Assembly (NCBI GenBank): GCA_029561345.1
Contig: JAKQJC010000033.1
Span: forward strand, 17,831-81,830
DNA length: 64,000 nucleotides
DNA from: Chloroflexota bacterium
GTDB lineage: Bacteria > Chloroflexota > Anaerolineae > Anaerolineales > Anaerolineaceae
Direction: 5' to 3'
Shown: one piece after another, positions 51,752-60,535 of the stretch
Layout of the letters: every line of letters starts with the position of its first letter
Numbering within the stretch: the stretch's first letter is position 1
Made by a program: the position numbers and the translations under genes
Notes under the pieces: model-generated
Database searches by the model: none
What the model was told of the DNA's origin: nothing
The model's input: the letters and a program-made list of their open reading frames with translations, nothing else

Positions 51752-53158
51752 CTAAAGTTTGTAGGCCCGTTTGGCAAGGCCGTAGGCCAGCTCACTCATC
51801 ATCTCGTGACCTTCATCCAGGTCGATCATCCGCCGGGCTACCAGTCCGGCCACCCAGCCTGCCGATGCCCGCCGCCAGACATCATGCCGCGCCGGAATGG
51901 AACAGAATGCGCGGGTGTCATCGTTAAAGCCCGCCGTGTTGTACAATCCGGCTGTCTCCATCACCTGGTCAAAATAACGCGCCATGCCGTTCAAGCTGTC
52001 GTGGAACCACCACGGCGGTCCCAGCTTCAGAGCCGGGTAGTGCCCTGCCAGGGGGGCCAGTTCACGGGAATAGGTGGTTTCATCGAGAGTAAACAGGATC
52101 AGGGTCAGGCGTGGGTCATTGCCGTAGCGGTTCAGCAGCGGCAGCAGGTTGCGCGTGTATTCCGTCTGCACCGGAATATCGCAGCCCTTATCCAGCCCGA
52201 ATTTTGTATAGACAGGCCCATTGTGATTGCGCAAGGAGCCTGGATGCAGTTGCATCACCAACCCATCCTCAATGCTCATGCGCGCCATCTCCATCAGCAT
52301 ATAAGCGGTGAAACGCGCCGCATCGCCGGGTTCAGGGCTGCCGCGCAGTGCGCGCTGAAATATGCCGTCCGCCTCTGAAGGTGTCAGGTCTAGGGTCATA
52401 GGCGTCACCGCCGCATGATCCGTGGCCGCAGCGCCCTGTGCCTTGAACCAGGCCCGGCGCTGTTCCAGCGCGCGGATAAAGCTGTGGACATCCACCACCT
52501 CCACCCCGCTGACGCGGCTCAACTGATCCAGGTTGGCGCGCCAGTTCGGCGCATCCAGGTTCACCACCCCGTCCGGGCGAAAACAGGGAATAACCCGTCC
52601 ATCCCAACCCTGGCGCATCGTCTGGTGCTGCTCCAGGGTGTCTGTGGCGGCGTCGGTGGTCGAAAGCACCTCAATGTTGAAAGCTTTGAACAAAGCCCGG
52701 GGTGAGCATTCCGGCCTGGTCAGCTGCTCGCTGATCCGGTCATAAAGCTGGTCCGCGTTGGCCGCGCAGGGTTTTTCATCGATGCCGAATATTCCTGATA
52801 GTACATCCCTCAGCCACACGCCGGAAGGCGTGCCGCGGAAGAGATGAAAATTGGCGCAGAACAGCCGCCAGATGCTGCGGTGATCTGTTTCCACAGGCCC
52901 GCCGTCCACCCGCGGCACGCCCAGTTTTTCCAGGGGGATGCCCTGCGAGTAGAGCATCCGGGTGACATAATGATCGGGAATGATGAAAAGATCCGCCGGT
53001 GAGCCAAATGTGGCCGCGGGGTCGGCAAACAGCCGGGGATCCACATGCCCGTGAGGCGAGAGGATGGGGAGCCCTGCCACCGGCTGATAAAGTTCCTCAG
53101 CCAGATGGCGCAGGGTGGGATCAGGGGGAAAGAAACGGTCAGCAGGAAGATGAGTCAT
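51752..53158 (-). CDS. uxaC: Glucuronate (uronate) isomerase
   Basis: The 468-residue protein matches UxaC throughout. It has the N-terminal LPILSPHGHVDPRLF (zinc His pair of the amidohydrolase-like barrel), HHIYxRxML-like DHYVTRMLYSQGI, FNIEVLSTTDAATD, RPDGVVN, LHPGSLRNHN and FNDDTRAFCSIPARHDVWRR. It interconverts D-glucuronate and D-fructuronate (or galacturonate and tagaturonate). It is the first gene of the operon and is read from a promoter overlapped by two LacI-type operators. GGAG before ATG 53158 supports the start. Confidence 0.95.
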   Translation of the reverse strand: MTHLPADRFFPPDPTLRHLAEELYQPVAGLPILSPHGHVDPRLFADPAATFGSPADLFIIPDHYVTRMLYSQGIPLEKLGVPRVDGGPVETDHRSIWRLFCANFHLFRGTPSGVWLRDVLSGIFGIDEKPCAANADQLYDRISEQLTRPECSPRALFKAFNIEVLSTTDAATDTLEQHQTMRQGWDGRVIPCFRPDGVVNLDAPNWRANLDQLSRVSGVEVVDVHSFIRALEQRRAWFKAQGAAATDHAAVTPMTLDLTPSEADGIFQRALRGSPEPGDAARFTAYMLMEMARMSIEDGLVMQLHPGSLRNHNGPVYTKFGLDKGCDIPVQTEYTRNLLPLLNRYGNDPRLTLILFTLDETTYSRELAPLAGHYPALKLGPPWWFHDSLNGMARYFDQVMETAGLYNTAGFNDDTRAFCSIPARHDVWRRASAGWVAGLVARRMIDLDEGHEMMSELAYGLAKRAYKL

Positions 53159-53171
53159 GGTTTTCTCCTTA

Positions 53172-53227
53172 GTTAGCGTTAACGTTAGCGCTAACTTATA
53201 TTATAATCAGATGATGAATTTTGGCAA
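53172..53227. promoter_or_regulatory. Divergent uxaC/lacI promoters with tandem operators
   Basis: Minus strand (uxaC): TTGCCA (53227-53222), 16 bases, TATAAT (53205-53200). Plus strand (lacI): TTAACG (53179-53184), 17 bases, TATAAT (53202-53207). The two -10 boxes overlap. The perfect palindrome GTTAGCGCTAAC (53184-53195) abuts an imperfect copy GTTAGCGTTAAC (53172-53183). The pair lies just past the uxaC -10 and over the lacI -35/spacer, so one LacI protein could shut both genes. Confidence 0.88.
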
Positions 53228-53250
53228 GAGGAATGTTTGAGGATTTGATT

Positions 53251-54252
53251 ATGAAAAAAAGACGTGTAACCGTGGAAGATGTCGCCCAGGCCGCCGGGGT
53301 TTCTTTGATGACCGTCTCGCGAGCGATGAACGGCCGCGAAGGCATTGGTGAAGAAACCCGCGCCCGCATTCTGGCCCTGGCCCAGGAGATGGGCTACCGC
53401 CCCAGCCAGATTGCGCGCAGCCTGGCGACCCGCCATTCTCAAAGCCTCGGACTGGTGGTACCGGACGTATCAAACCCCTTTTTTGCCTATATCGCCCGCG
53501 GCGCCGAGGACGCGGCCTATGAAGCCGGTTACAGCGTTTTTCTGCTCAACAGTGCCGAAGATGCCGCCCGCGAACGCTCGGCCCTTGATTCGCTCTGGCA
53601 GAAGGAGGTGGACGGGGTCATCCTGTGCAGTTCCCGCCTGCCCCAGGATGAGCTGCGCACCTATTTTGATCATTTTCCCCAGATGGTCCTGGTCAACCGC
53701 GATCTGCCTGACCCCCAGGCCAATATTGCCACCATCAACGTGGATGATCGCGCCGGAGCCGAGCTGGCTGTCTGCCACCTGACCCGCAGCGGCCGCAAGC
53801 ACATCGCTTTTCTTACCGGCCCGGAGTCCTCCATCAGCAGCCAGCGCCGCCTGGAAGGCTTCCGCGCCGGTCTGCAGGCCTGCGGCCTTGCTTTCGATCC
53901 CGGCTGGCTGGAATACTGCCCCCCCACCACCCAGGGCGGTCTGGAGGCTGCCCTGCGCCTCCTGTCCCGCCATCCCGATGTGGATGCCATCCTGGCCTTC
54001 AATGACCTGGTGGCGGTGGGCGCCCTGCAGGCCTGCAAGGCCAGCTGGAAGGTCGTTCCCGCCGAAACAGCCATCGTTGGCGCCGATGATATTCCTCTGG
54101 CCTCCCTGGTTCAGCCGCAGCTGACCAGCCTGCGCACCAACCAGTACGAAATCGGACGCAGCGCAGTGACCCTGCTGCTGGAAATGGCGGCCCATGCCCC
54201 GGCCCGGTCCATCACCCTTCAGCCTGAACTGGTGCTGCGGGAAAGCGCCTGA
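53251..54252 (+). CDS. LacI-family regulator of the hexuronate operon
   Basis: The 333-residue protein has an N-terminal HTH (VTVEDVAQAAGVSLMTVSRAMN, hinge with YRPSQIARSLATR) and the sugar-binding domain (LGLVVPDVSNPFFAYIARG, VDGVILCSSRLP, HIAFLTGPESS, AILAFNDLVAVGAL, IVGADDIPLASLV). GAGGAT before ATG 53251 supports this start over upstream TTG and ATG codons. It is divergent from uxaC with two operators between, so it probably responds to a uronate or a pathway intermediate. Confidence 0.93.
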   Translation: MKKRRVTVEDVAQAAGVSLMTVSRAMNGREGIGEETRARILALAQEMGYRPSQIARSLATRHSQSLGLVVPDVSNPFFAYIARGAEDAAYEAGYSVFLLNSAEDAARERSALDSLWQKEVDGVILCSSRLPQDELRTYFDHFPQMVLVNRDLPDPQANIATINVDDRAGAELAVCHLTRSGRKHIAFLTGPESSISSQRRLEGFRAGLQACGLAFDPGWLEYCPPTTQGGLEAALRLLSRHPDVDAILAFNDLVAVGALQACKASWKVVPAETAIVGADDIPLASLVQPQLTSLRTNQYEIGRSAVTLLLEMAAHAPARSITLQPELVLRESA

Positions 54253-54262
54253 CCCGTCTCAA

Positions 54263-54305
54263 AAACGAACCAGGGAGAGCCGCTAAAACCTTCCCCGGTT
54301 TGTTT
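54263..54305. terminator. Imperfect terminator between lacI and the YcaQ-like gene
   Basis: AAACGAACCAGGGA (54263-54276) pairs with TCCCCGGTTTGTTT (54292-54305) with one mismatch and a G-T pair. It lies between two converging genes, with A- and T-rich arms suited to either strand. Confidence 0.45.
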
Positions 54306-54322
54306 ATCCGTTCCAAAAAGCT

Positions 54323-55543
54323 CTACAAAGCCCGCATCAGTTTTTCCCCAAACGCCTGCGGATCGCTTTTTTCGATAACCAGGCTTTTGGCGCCATGCCA
54401 GGCCATAAAATCCCGCATGGCTGCAGCCGTTTCTGAAACCAGCAGTTCATCTGGCTCAATCCCCGGCTCAAGAAGCAGGGTGGTGAGATGCAGTTCGCCG
54501 CTCTTGCGGTCCAGGCGGGGGTCAAAGCGGCCCACCAGCCGGTCCCGGTGCAAAATGGGAAAACAAAAATAGCCGTAAATGCGGTCTTCCGGTTTTTTGT
54601 AACATTCCAGCACCTGTCTGAATCCCCACAGCTGTTGATCCCTCTCCCCGGCCCAGAACAGGGAATCGAAAGGCGACAGGAAGGTGGTGCGCTCAGGCCG
54701 GATCTCCCCCGCAGCCGCCTGTTCCAGCAGGGGCAGGTTGTCGCGGTGCACCAGCCACGTCTTGACCCCCTGGGTTGACTCGCCCTGAATTTCGACCAGG
54801 CTGCCATCCGCAGCCAGAGCTTTAATGGCCGGCCGGGCAGGCGTGGTCATCAGATGGGCATACCAGGTCAGATGGCGCAGTTCAAAGATGCCCAGGGCTC
54901 TGGCAGCCTGTTCAAGGCAGAAACGGCGCGCCTCCATCGGATCCACCGGCGTGGTGTCCACCCATTCCGGCAGCACCCGCTCTCGGATATCATAAACGCG
55001 CTGAAAATTCACCCGGTCAGAAATCATCAGGTCTCCCTGGGCAAAGAGCACTTCCAAAGCCATTTTAGAAGGCTTCCAGTCATACCAGCTTCCCCGCCGT
55101 GGACCATCGTATTCAAAATCAGCCACCCGCAGCCCGCCCTCATGGGCTCGGATGCGCTCGAGGGTCTGCGCAGCCAGCTCGCGGTTGCCGTCCTGTTCCA
55201 GCCACTGGCGGAAACTGGAATGGAACCGCCAGCGTTGAAAGCGGTAATGATCCAGAGAAATGAGACTGGCAGCATGTCCCCATCCCTCATACAGCCTGCG
55301 CTGGCCGGGCGTGTAAATCAGGCAGTGCAGGTCCTCAATGGGATACGATCCAAAACGCGCCCAGAAAGTGACATGGTGAGCGCGGTTAACCACGTGCAGG
55401 GTATCGATCTGCACATAACCGAGTGCGCCGACAAGGTCAGCCACAGCCTCTGCTGAGAAAGCTGGCGCGCGTTGGATCAGCCGCTGGGTATGGAGAGTTA
55501 GCGCTCTGAGGGCGGCAAGAGGGTAAATGGCATGCTGCCTCAT
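54323..55543 (-). CDS. YcaQ/AlkZ-family DNA glycosylase (HTH_42)
   Basis: The 406-residue protein matches the winged-helix HTH_42 family: ALRALTLHTQRL, LGYVQIDTLHVVNRAHHVTFWARFG with the catalytic-type Q-hydrophobic-D motif (QID), then LYEGWGHAASL, RGSWYDWKPSKMALEVLFAQGDLMI and FLSPFDSLFW...RDQQLWGF. YcaQ and AlkZ remove alkylated or cross-linked bases from DNA. ATG 55543 overlaps the preceding stop (ATGA), so it is coupled to the pRiA4b ORF-3-like gene. DNA repair is likely; the lesion is unknown. Confidence 0.85.
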   Translation of the reverse strand: MRQHAIYPLAALRALTLHTQRLIQRAPAFSAEAVADLVGALGYVQIDTLHVVNRAHHVTFWARFGSYPIEDLHCLIYTPGQRRLYEGWGHAASLISLDHYRFQRWRFHSSFRQWLEQDGNRELAAQTLERIRAHEGGLRVADFEYDGPRRGSWYDWKPSKMALEVLFAQGDLMISDRVNFQRVYDIRERVLPEWVDTTPVDPMEARRFCLEQAARALGIFELRHLTWYAHLMTTPARPAIKALAADGSLVEIQGESTQGVKTWLVHRDNLPLLEQAAAGEIRPERTTFLSPFDSLFWAGERDQQLWGFRQVLECYKKPEDRIYGYFCFPILHRDRLVGRFDPRLDRKSGELHLTTLLLEPGIEPDELLVSETAAAMRDFMAWHGAKSLVIEKSDPQAFGEKLMRAL

Positions 55544-56955
55544 TGATGTTCGTCTTCCGCAATCTGCTCCAGAGCTGACTGGAGCCAATTCATCATTTTT
55601 TCACCAAAGAGCGTTTTGGATAAAGTGGCCTCTTGCTTAATTCCATTTGATTCAAACGCCTGCATTGGCTCCAGAACGCCAAAATTTTCCAGGGTGTTCA
55701 CCAGCATGTGCTTTATGGCGTATTTGTAGAGAGACATCCTGTCCTCATTTACCGTTGCACCGTTTTTCAGCAATTTGTTTTCCTGCAAACAACCCCGGAC
55801 AAAGTCATCATACAGCATGGGGCTGTTCACAGGCATGGTCTGCAGTAATCCATAAGCAGCACTTATGAAGGCGGCATAATCCACGTCGTCAAAAACTTCC
55901 CACGGATAAATCATCCGCCAGTCAGTCAATGCCCACCACCCCAGAAAAAGAAAACACACCTGCATCAAGGGCGGCATCTCCAGAAATTTCTCCCCCAATT
56001 CGGTCATCCGCCAGCGTTTCGCTTTGCCCCCGTCAATCAAATCCGCATCATTCGCCATCAAATGAAGAAAATAGATCTGGGGAACATCATATTCATTTTG
56101 AAAACGAATCACAGTATCCCCAAACCGGCTCTCCAGTTCAATCGGATGAACAAATCGTGCGGCGATCCCTTCAATCGCCTTTCGCGGCAGGTTCCCGGTG
56201 GACTGCGTTCCGGTCACTTTTTTCTCATTCAGGTAGCCCAGAAAAGAAACCATATCCCGCCGCAATTCCATGTCCAGGGCAATTTGCTCATCTTCCTCCG
56301 TGATCTCCAGCTCCACAGGCGCGGTCGCCTTTCCCCTGTTTTGAGGCTGCGGCTCCTCTGCGAGCCTTTCCTCCCAAGTATTTCCACCCCCTGCTTTCGC
56401 ATGCAGCGCTTTGTTGATGGCATTCAGGTCGAATGCCTCTGGATCGAAATCGCCCCCACACCATTCCAGATATTCGTCATGTTCTTCATGCTCCGGGTCA
56501 GCGATGGCATCCAGAAAATTCTGATAGCCCCAAACCCCACCCACGTCTTCAGGTGGGCAGGCCCTTTTTCCTTTCAGGCAGGCCGGCAGTTGCATGCTCT
56601 CTTCCAACGGCAGTATTTTCTCCACCAGCAGGAGATGATCCCAGGAATCGCCAAAATCGTACTGGTAGTGGATCCTGGAACCCTCTGCCAGTCTCATTTT
56701 TTTCAGGGTCATTTTCTTCTCATCAGAAAATTCCAGTTCTCCCGTGTCGTCACAGTCTGGATCTCCAAAATAATCTCCCTGGTAATTAAAGTCATGCCGG
56801 TGGCAATCGTACCAGCCAAAAACCGTTTGAATGATCTTGTGAAGGCCAGCCAGGGTGGTGTTCTCGGATACCAGAATGCGCCGCCAGATGGGCGGGCGAA
56901 TATGCTCCAGGGTTATTTTGATTTGAATCACCTGCGGTGTGCGTTTGCCATTCAT
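55540..56955 (-). CDS. Plasmid pRiA4b ORF-3-family protein with long C-terminal extension
   Basis: The 471-residue protein has the pRiA4b ORF-3 (PF07929) domain in the first ~180 residues: QIKITLEHIRPPIWRRILVS, TTLAGLHKIIQTVFGWYDCHRHDF, YQYDFGDSWDHLLLVEKI, KRACPPEDVGGVWGY, DPEAFDLNAINKAL. A Glu/Gln-rich linker leads to a helical domain of about 260 residues I do not recognise. The family is widespread near mobile elements and regulators but has no settled function. Translation is coupled to the YcaQ-like glycosylase. Confidence 0.8.
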   Translation of the reverse strand: MNGKRTPQVIQIKITLEHIRPPIWRRILVSENTTLAGLHKIIQTVFGWYDCHRHDFNYQGDYFGDPDCDDTGELEFSDEKKMTLKKMRLAEGSRIHYQYDFGDSWDHLLLVEKILPLEESMQLPACLKGKRACPPEDVGGVWGYQNFLDAIADPEHEEHDEYLEWCGGDFDPEAFDLNAINKALHAKAGGGNTWEERLAEEPQPQNRGKATAPVELEITEEDEQIALDMELRRDMVSFLGYLNEKKVTGTQSTGNLPRKAIEGIAARFVHPIELESRFGDTVIRFQNEYDVPQIYFLHLMANDADLIDGGKAKRWRMTELGEKFLEMPPLMQVCFLFLGWWALTDWRMIYPWEVFDDVDYAAFISAAYGLLQTMPVNSPMLYDDFVRGCLQENKLLKNGATVNEDRMSLYKYAIKHMLVNTLENFGVLEPMQAFESNGIKQEATLSKTLFGEKMMNWLQSALEQIAEDEHQ

Positions 56956-57191
56956 GTTTCCTCAAAAAAAATGCATCGCTTCCAGTCAATAGAGAAAGAA
57001 GCCGGGATCGGGGTGGTTTGAGACACTATGTTTATCTTACCCGAAAGCGCGGGAAATCACAAACGCATCAATTCCACCTTTTCCCTGACCAAAATGATGT
57101 TAAAATAACTCACAGGCACAACAGCATTATTCACAAACAGGAGAGCAGGGAACCGGCTTCATCAAAAAGGCCGACCCTCCAATATAATTTT
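56956..57191. other. Divergent intergenic region, no gene seen
   Basis: About 235 bases separate the pRiA4b-like gene (minus) from the beta-CASP gene (plus). The frame of the latter stays open upstream, but its conserved domain begins at ATG 57192. TATAAT occurs at 57183-57188, too close to that ATG to serve it. No convincing ribosome site precedes the ATG. Confidence 0.5.
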
Positions 57192-59990
57192 ATGAAAATA
57201 TCCTTCCTCGGCGGCGCAGATGAAGTGGGTGCGAGCGCCCTTCTGATCGAAATTGGCGGCAAACGCCTGCTGGTGGATTGCGGCATCCGCATGTCTGCCA
57301 GAGCCCAATCCAGCGTGCAATCCGACCAGCTGCCAGACCTGAGCCACATCGAAACCGGCTCCGGCAGCCTGGATGCCGTTCTGGTGACCCATGCCCACAC
57401 TGATCACACCGGCGCCCTGGAGCTGGTGGTGGAGCGTTTTCCTGAGGTTCCGGTGTATGCCACCGCCCCGACCCTGGCGCTGACCCGCGTGCTGCATCAG
57501 GATGCCCGCCTGATCATGCAGCGCCGCCTGGATGAAGAAAGTGAACTGCCCCTCTTTGACGACCTGGCTGTCCAACGCCTGATGAACGCCTTCGTCCCTG
57601 TCCCCCTCAAAAGCCGCTTCTCCATCGCCGATGGTCTGACCGCGACCTTTTTCCCTGCCGGGCATATCGCCGGCGCGGCCATGATCGGCCTCGAAAGCGC
57701 GGAAGGCAGTCTGCTCATCAGCGGCGATTTTTCCATCTCCCCCCAGCGCACTGTGGACGGCGCTCGCCCGCCGGCTTTCCGCCCGGACGCGCTGATCATC
57801 GAAAGCACCTACGGCGGCCGGCTGCATGCCAACCGCGCCGTTCAGGAACGTAAGCTGGTTGAAACCATCCAGCAAACGGTTCAGGCCGGCGGCAAGGTGC
57901 TGATCCCGGCCTTTGCCCTCGGCCGCGCCCAGGAAATCCTGCTTATCCTGGATGAATACCAGCGCCGCGGCGACCTGCCAGCCGTGCCCATCTGGGCGGA
58001 CGGCATGGTCCGCGCCATCTGCCAGGCCTACACTTCCTTTGGTGAGGCTCTGCCGCTTGCCCTGCAGGAGCGCGGTGGGCAATTTTTCAACAGCCGCATC
58101 CGCCCGGTGGCCACACAGGAGGAACGCAATGCCCTTTTGTGGAATCCCGGACCGGCAGTGATCGTCGCCAGTTCGGGCATGCTGGCCGGCGGTCCCTCCC
58201 TGCGCTACGCCCGCAGCCTGGCCGGAAAACCTGAAAACGCCATCCTGCTGACCGGCTACCAGGACGAGGAATCCCCCGGCCGCCGTCTTCAGGAGATCGG
58301 CGAACAGGGCTCCGGCACCCTGCACCTTGGTCCCGACCGGGTGGACGTGCAGTGCAAAATCGCGTCCTACCTGCTTTCAGCCCATGCCGATGAGGGGCAA
58401 ATCATCGCCTTCACCGAAACCATGGACCCCGATACGGTTTTTCTGGTTCACGGCGATGCCAGAGCCCGTGCCAGCCTTGAAAAAGCCCTCTCTGCCCGCC
58501 AGCACAGCCTGCGCCTGCCGTGCGCCGGCCAGACCTTCGAACTGTCTTTCAGCAAGGACAACCGCCTGTTCCATACAGAAGCGCCATCCAATCTTAAAGC
58601 TCGCCAGGCTGAGCTCAACCGCCAGCGCCAGGAGAAAATCCGCGCCATGACCGCCGCACTTGGAAAATGGCTGATTCATGTTGATAACCCCGGCGCCCCG
58701 GTCCTCTGCCTGAGCCTCGAACAGGACCACCTGCTGGTTGAAACCGCCCCCGGCCTGGAACAGGCCGTCTATCCAGAAGCGGTCCTCGCCGTCCTCGGCG
58801 AAAACCCGCCCACCCCGGCCGAGTTGGCGCCCTTTCTGTCAGCCGCCGGCAGAAAAGTGGCCATGGAGTCCAACCAGGCCCTGGCAGCCGCCAACAAACA
58901 CTTCCCCCCAGAGGCGCGGCTGCGCAAGAGCGGTTATTCCCTGGCCGATCAGGTCATCACCCTCACTTTCGATTTTCCCGACGCCGCCAGCGAACAATAC
59001 GCTGAGCTGATTGCCTCGCTGGGGCTGCTCACCGGCTGGCAGATCAGGGTCAACCCCGAAACCAATCACGCTGCGCTCAACAGCCTGGCGCGCGAGGTGC
59101 TGCCGGAAGGCTGGCAAATGGTCAAAGGACCCGCCATTCACCGCGAACAAAAGACCGTCTCCATCAGCGTTCAAGTACCCTCAGGTGCCGCCCTTCCTGC
59201 CATGGAAGAATGGGAGACCGCCCAAAAATTCTTCCGGGTCAGCGGCTGGCGCCTGAGCGCCCTCCCCGCTGCGGCGGCCCAGCCTGCCCCGGCGGCCTCA
59301 ATTCCACTCCCTGGCAGCGGGCGCATGGAAATCAATGCCGCTTATCAGTTCATCAAGGCCGCCCTCGAAGGCACAACCCTCTACCGCACCAGCCTCAAAG
59401 AGGATGTCATCATCCTGTCCTTCATCTCCCGGCAGGTCGGCGAAAGGTACCAGGAAAAATTGGCGCACCTCTCCAGCCAGTGCGGCTGGCCGCTGAGCAT
59501 CAACCCCCAGCCCAACCAGGGCGCCATCCTTGAGCTGGCCCGCCTGCTGCTGAATCAGGCCGGCCTGGCCATCAGCAAGGGACCCAGCATCTTCCTGGAT
59601 AAAAACGAGATCGGCGTGACCCTCTCGGCCGCTCCCACCCCTGAACAAGAGCGCATCCTTCAGGAAAAATTCGAAAACGAAACCGGCTTCCGCATCATTC
59701 TGAATGCGCCACGTCCAGCCGCAGCCAGCCCCGCCGTGCCCCCAACGGAAACAGCCCGGCCAATCGTCGAAATCCCCCTCCGGCGCATCCGCCTGAACCG
59801 CGGCCAGGAAAGCATCGTTCTGGACCCCGATAAACTGGAAAAAGCGGTGGAACGAGCCCGCCGGCAGGGCATCACCCCGCCCATTCAGGTGCGCCGCCTC
59901 CAGGATGGCTATGTGCTGGTGGATGGGCTGTACCGCCTGCGCGCCGCCGAAAAGCTGGGGTTGGTCACCATTCCGGCCACCATCGCGTGA
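57192..59990 (+). CDS. Metallo-beta-lactamase/beta-CASP protein with internal repeats and ParB-like C-terminus
   Basis: The 932-residue protein starts with a CPSF-type metallo-beta-lactamase/beta-CASP nuclease domain (1 to about 430): LLVDCGIR, HAHTDH (67-72), FPAGHIAGAAMIGLES, SGDFS, IESTYGGR, FALGRAQEIL, ASSGMLAGGPS and HADEGQI. This is the RNase layout. The rest is unusual. Two similar segments occur at about 577-665 and 729-816, sharing a GW-x-(I/L)-x-(I/V)-NP-x-x-N core and a following KGP motif. The last ~75 residues resemble ParB/sulfiredoxin-like DNA or nucleotide-binding folds (PPIQVRRLQDGYVLVDGLYRLRAAEKLG). An RNA-processing role with added nucleic-acid contacts is inferred. Confidence 0.85.
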   Translation: MKISFLGGADEVGASALLIEIGGKRLLVDCGIRMSARAQSSVQSDQLPDLSHIETGSGSLDAVLVTHAHTDHTGALELVVERFPEVPVYATAPTLALTRVLHQDARLIMQRRLDEESELPLFDDLAVQRLMNAFVPVPLKSRFSIADGLTATFFPAGHIAGAAMIGLESAEGSLLISGDFSISPQRTVDGARPPAFRPDALIIESTYGGRLHANRAVQERKLVETIQQTVQAGGKVLIPAFALGRAQEILLILDEYQRRGDLPAVPIWADGMVRAICQAYTSFGEALPLALQERGGQFFNSRIRPVATQEERNALLWNPGPAVIVASSGMLAGGPSLRYARSLAGKPENAILLTGYQDEESPGRRLQEIGEQGSGTLHLGPDRVDVQCKIASYLLSAHADEGQIIAFTETMDPDTVFLVHGDARARASLEKALSARQHSLRLPCAGQTFELSFSKDNRLFHTEAPSNLKARQAELNRQRQEKIRAMTAALGKWLIHVDNPGAPVLCLSLEQDHLLVETAPGLEQAVYPEAVLAVLGENPPTPAELAPFLSAAGRKVAMESNQALAAANKHFPPEARLRKSGYSLADQVITLTFDFPDAASEQYAELIASLGLLTGWQIRVNPETNHAALNSLAREVLPEGWQMVKGPAIHREQKTVSISVQVPSGAALPAMEEWETAQKFFRVSGWRLSALPAAAAQPAPAASIPLPGSGRMEINAAYQFIKAALEGTTLYRTSLKEDVIILSFISRQVGERYQEKLAHLSSQCGWPLSINPQPNQGAILELARLLLNQAGLAISKGPSIFLDKNEIGVTLSAAPTPEQERILQEKFENETGFRIILNAPRPAAASPAVPPTETARPIVEIPLRRIRLNRGQESIVLDPDKLEKAVERARRQGITPPIQVRRLQDGYVLVDGLYRLRAAEKLGLVTIPATIA

Positions 59991-60002
59991 TAGACGGCGG
60001 TT

Positions 60003-60535
60003 TTATTTGATTGATTCCATTATTTTTGGCCAGTTGAACGGGTCCTTTGGTGAGTAATCAGGTTGATCTGATGTTCCCGGTTCATGATTGTTTTTTGTCG
60101 ACCAGGGAGGGGGAAAACCCCAACCAGGCCAGTAATTGCTTAAAAAAGCATTTTTATTCATCGGTTTAAAAATAAAAATACTAATTTCTTTAATATTTTG
60201 GATATGATCTATTAAATAATCGTTCGGCTCAGGGGAAATTTCTAGTCGAATACCCAATCCACGATTTGTCCACGCAATAAATCTCACATATGAAAATGTA
60301 CCCCATAATACCAGATTTGGTTTTCCGTACTGGCGGAGTGAATTTTCGACAGAAAACCCATCAAGACGCGCTGAAGATGTGCTTTCCAAATTACTGCCAT
60401 ATTTCAGGGTGATTCCTCTCACTTTTTGTGTGTCGAGACTCGAGCCTTTTTCAAAAAGAAATTCCACTTCAGTAAAGGGAGTATCCGGCAAATCATAATA
60501 TGTGTAGAAATAGGCCTTATCAATAGTTACCCGAT
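60003..60535 (-). pseudogene. C-terminal part of a small secreted/lipoprotein-like gene split by IS607
   Basis: The frame (VTIDKAYFYTYYDLPDTPFTEVEFLFEKGSSL cut short here as a description of its start) begins at the end of the IS element without its own start or ribosome site. It continues to IMESIK at 60003. Its body, with LRQYGKP and FSYVRFIAWTNRG, fits the second half of proteins whose first half carries a PGxSxxDVxxxxGxPE motif. That half lies on the other side of the element, at 62460-62695. The two read as one gene interrupted by the insertion. Confidence 0.7.

Noticed and set aside
57162..58325. A 387-codon frame antisense to the beta-CASP gene
   Set aside because: It is a shadow of a GC-rich gene with all catalytic motifs intact on the plus strand.
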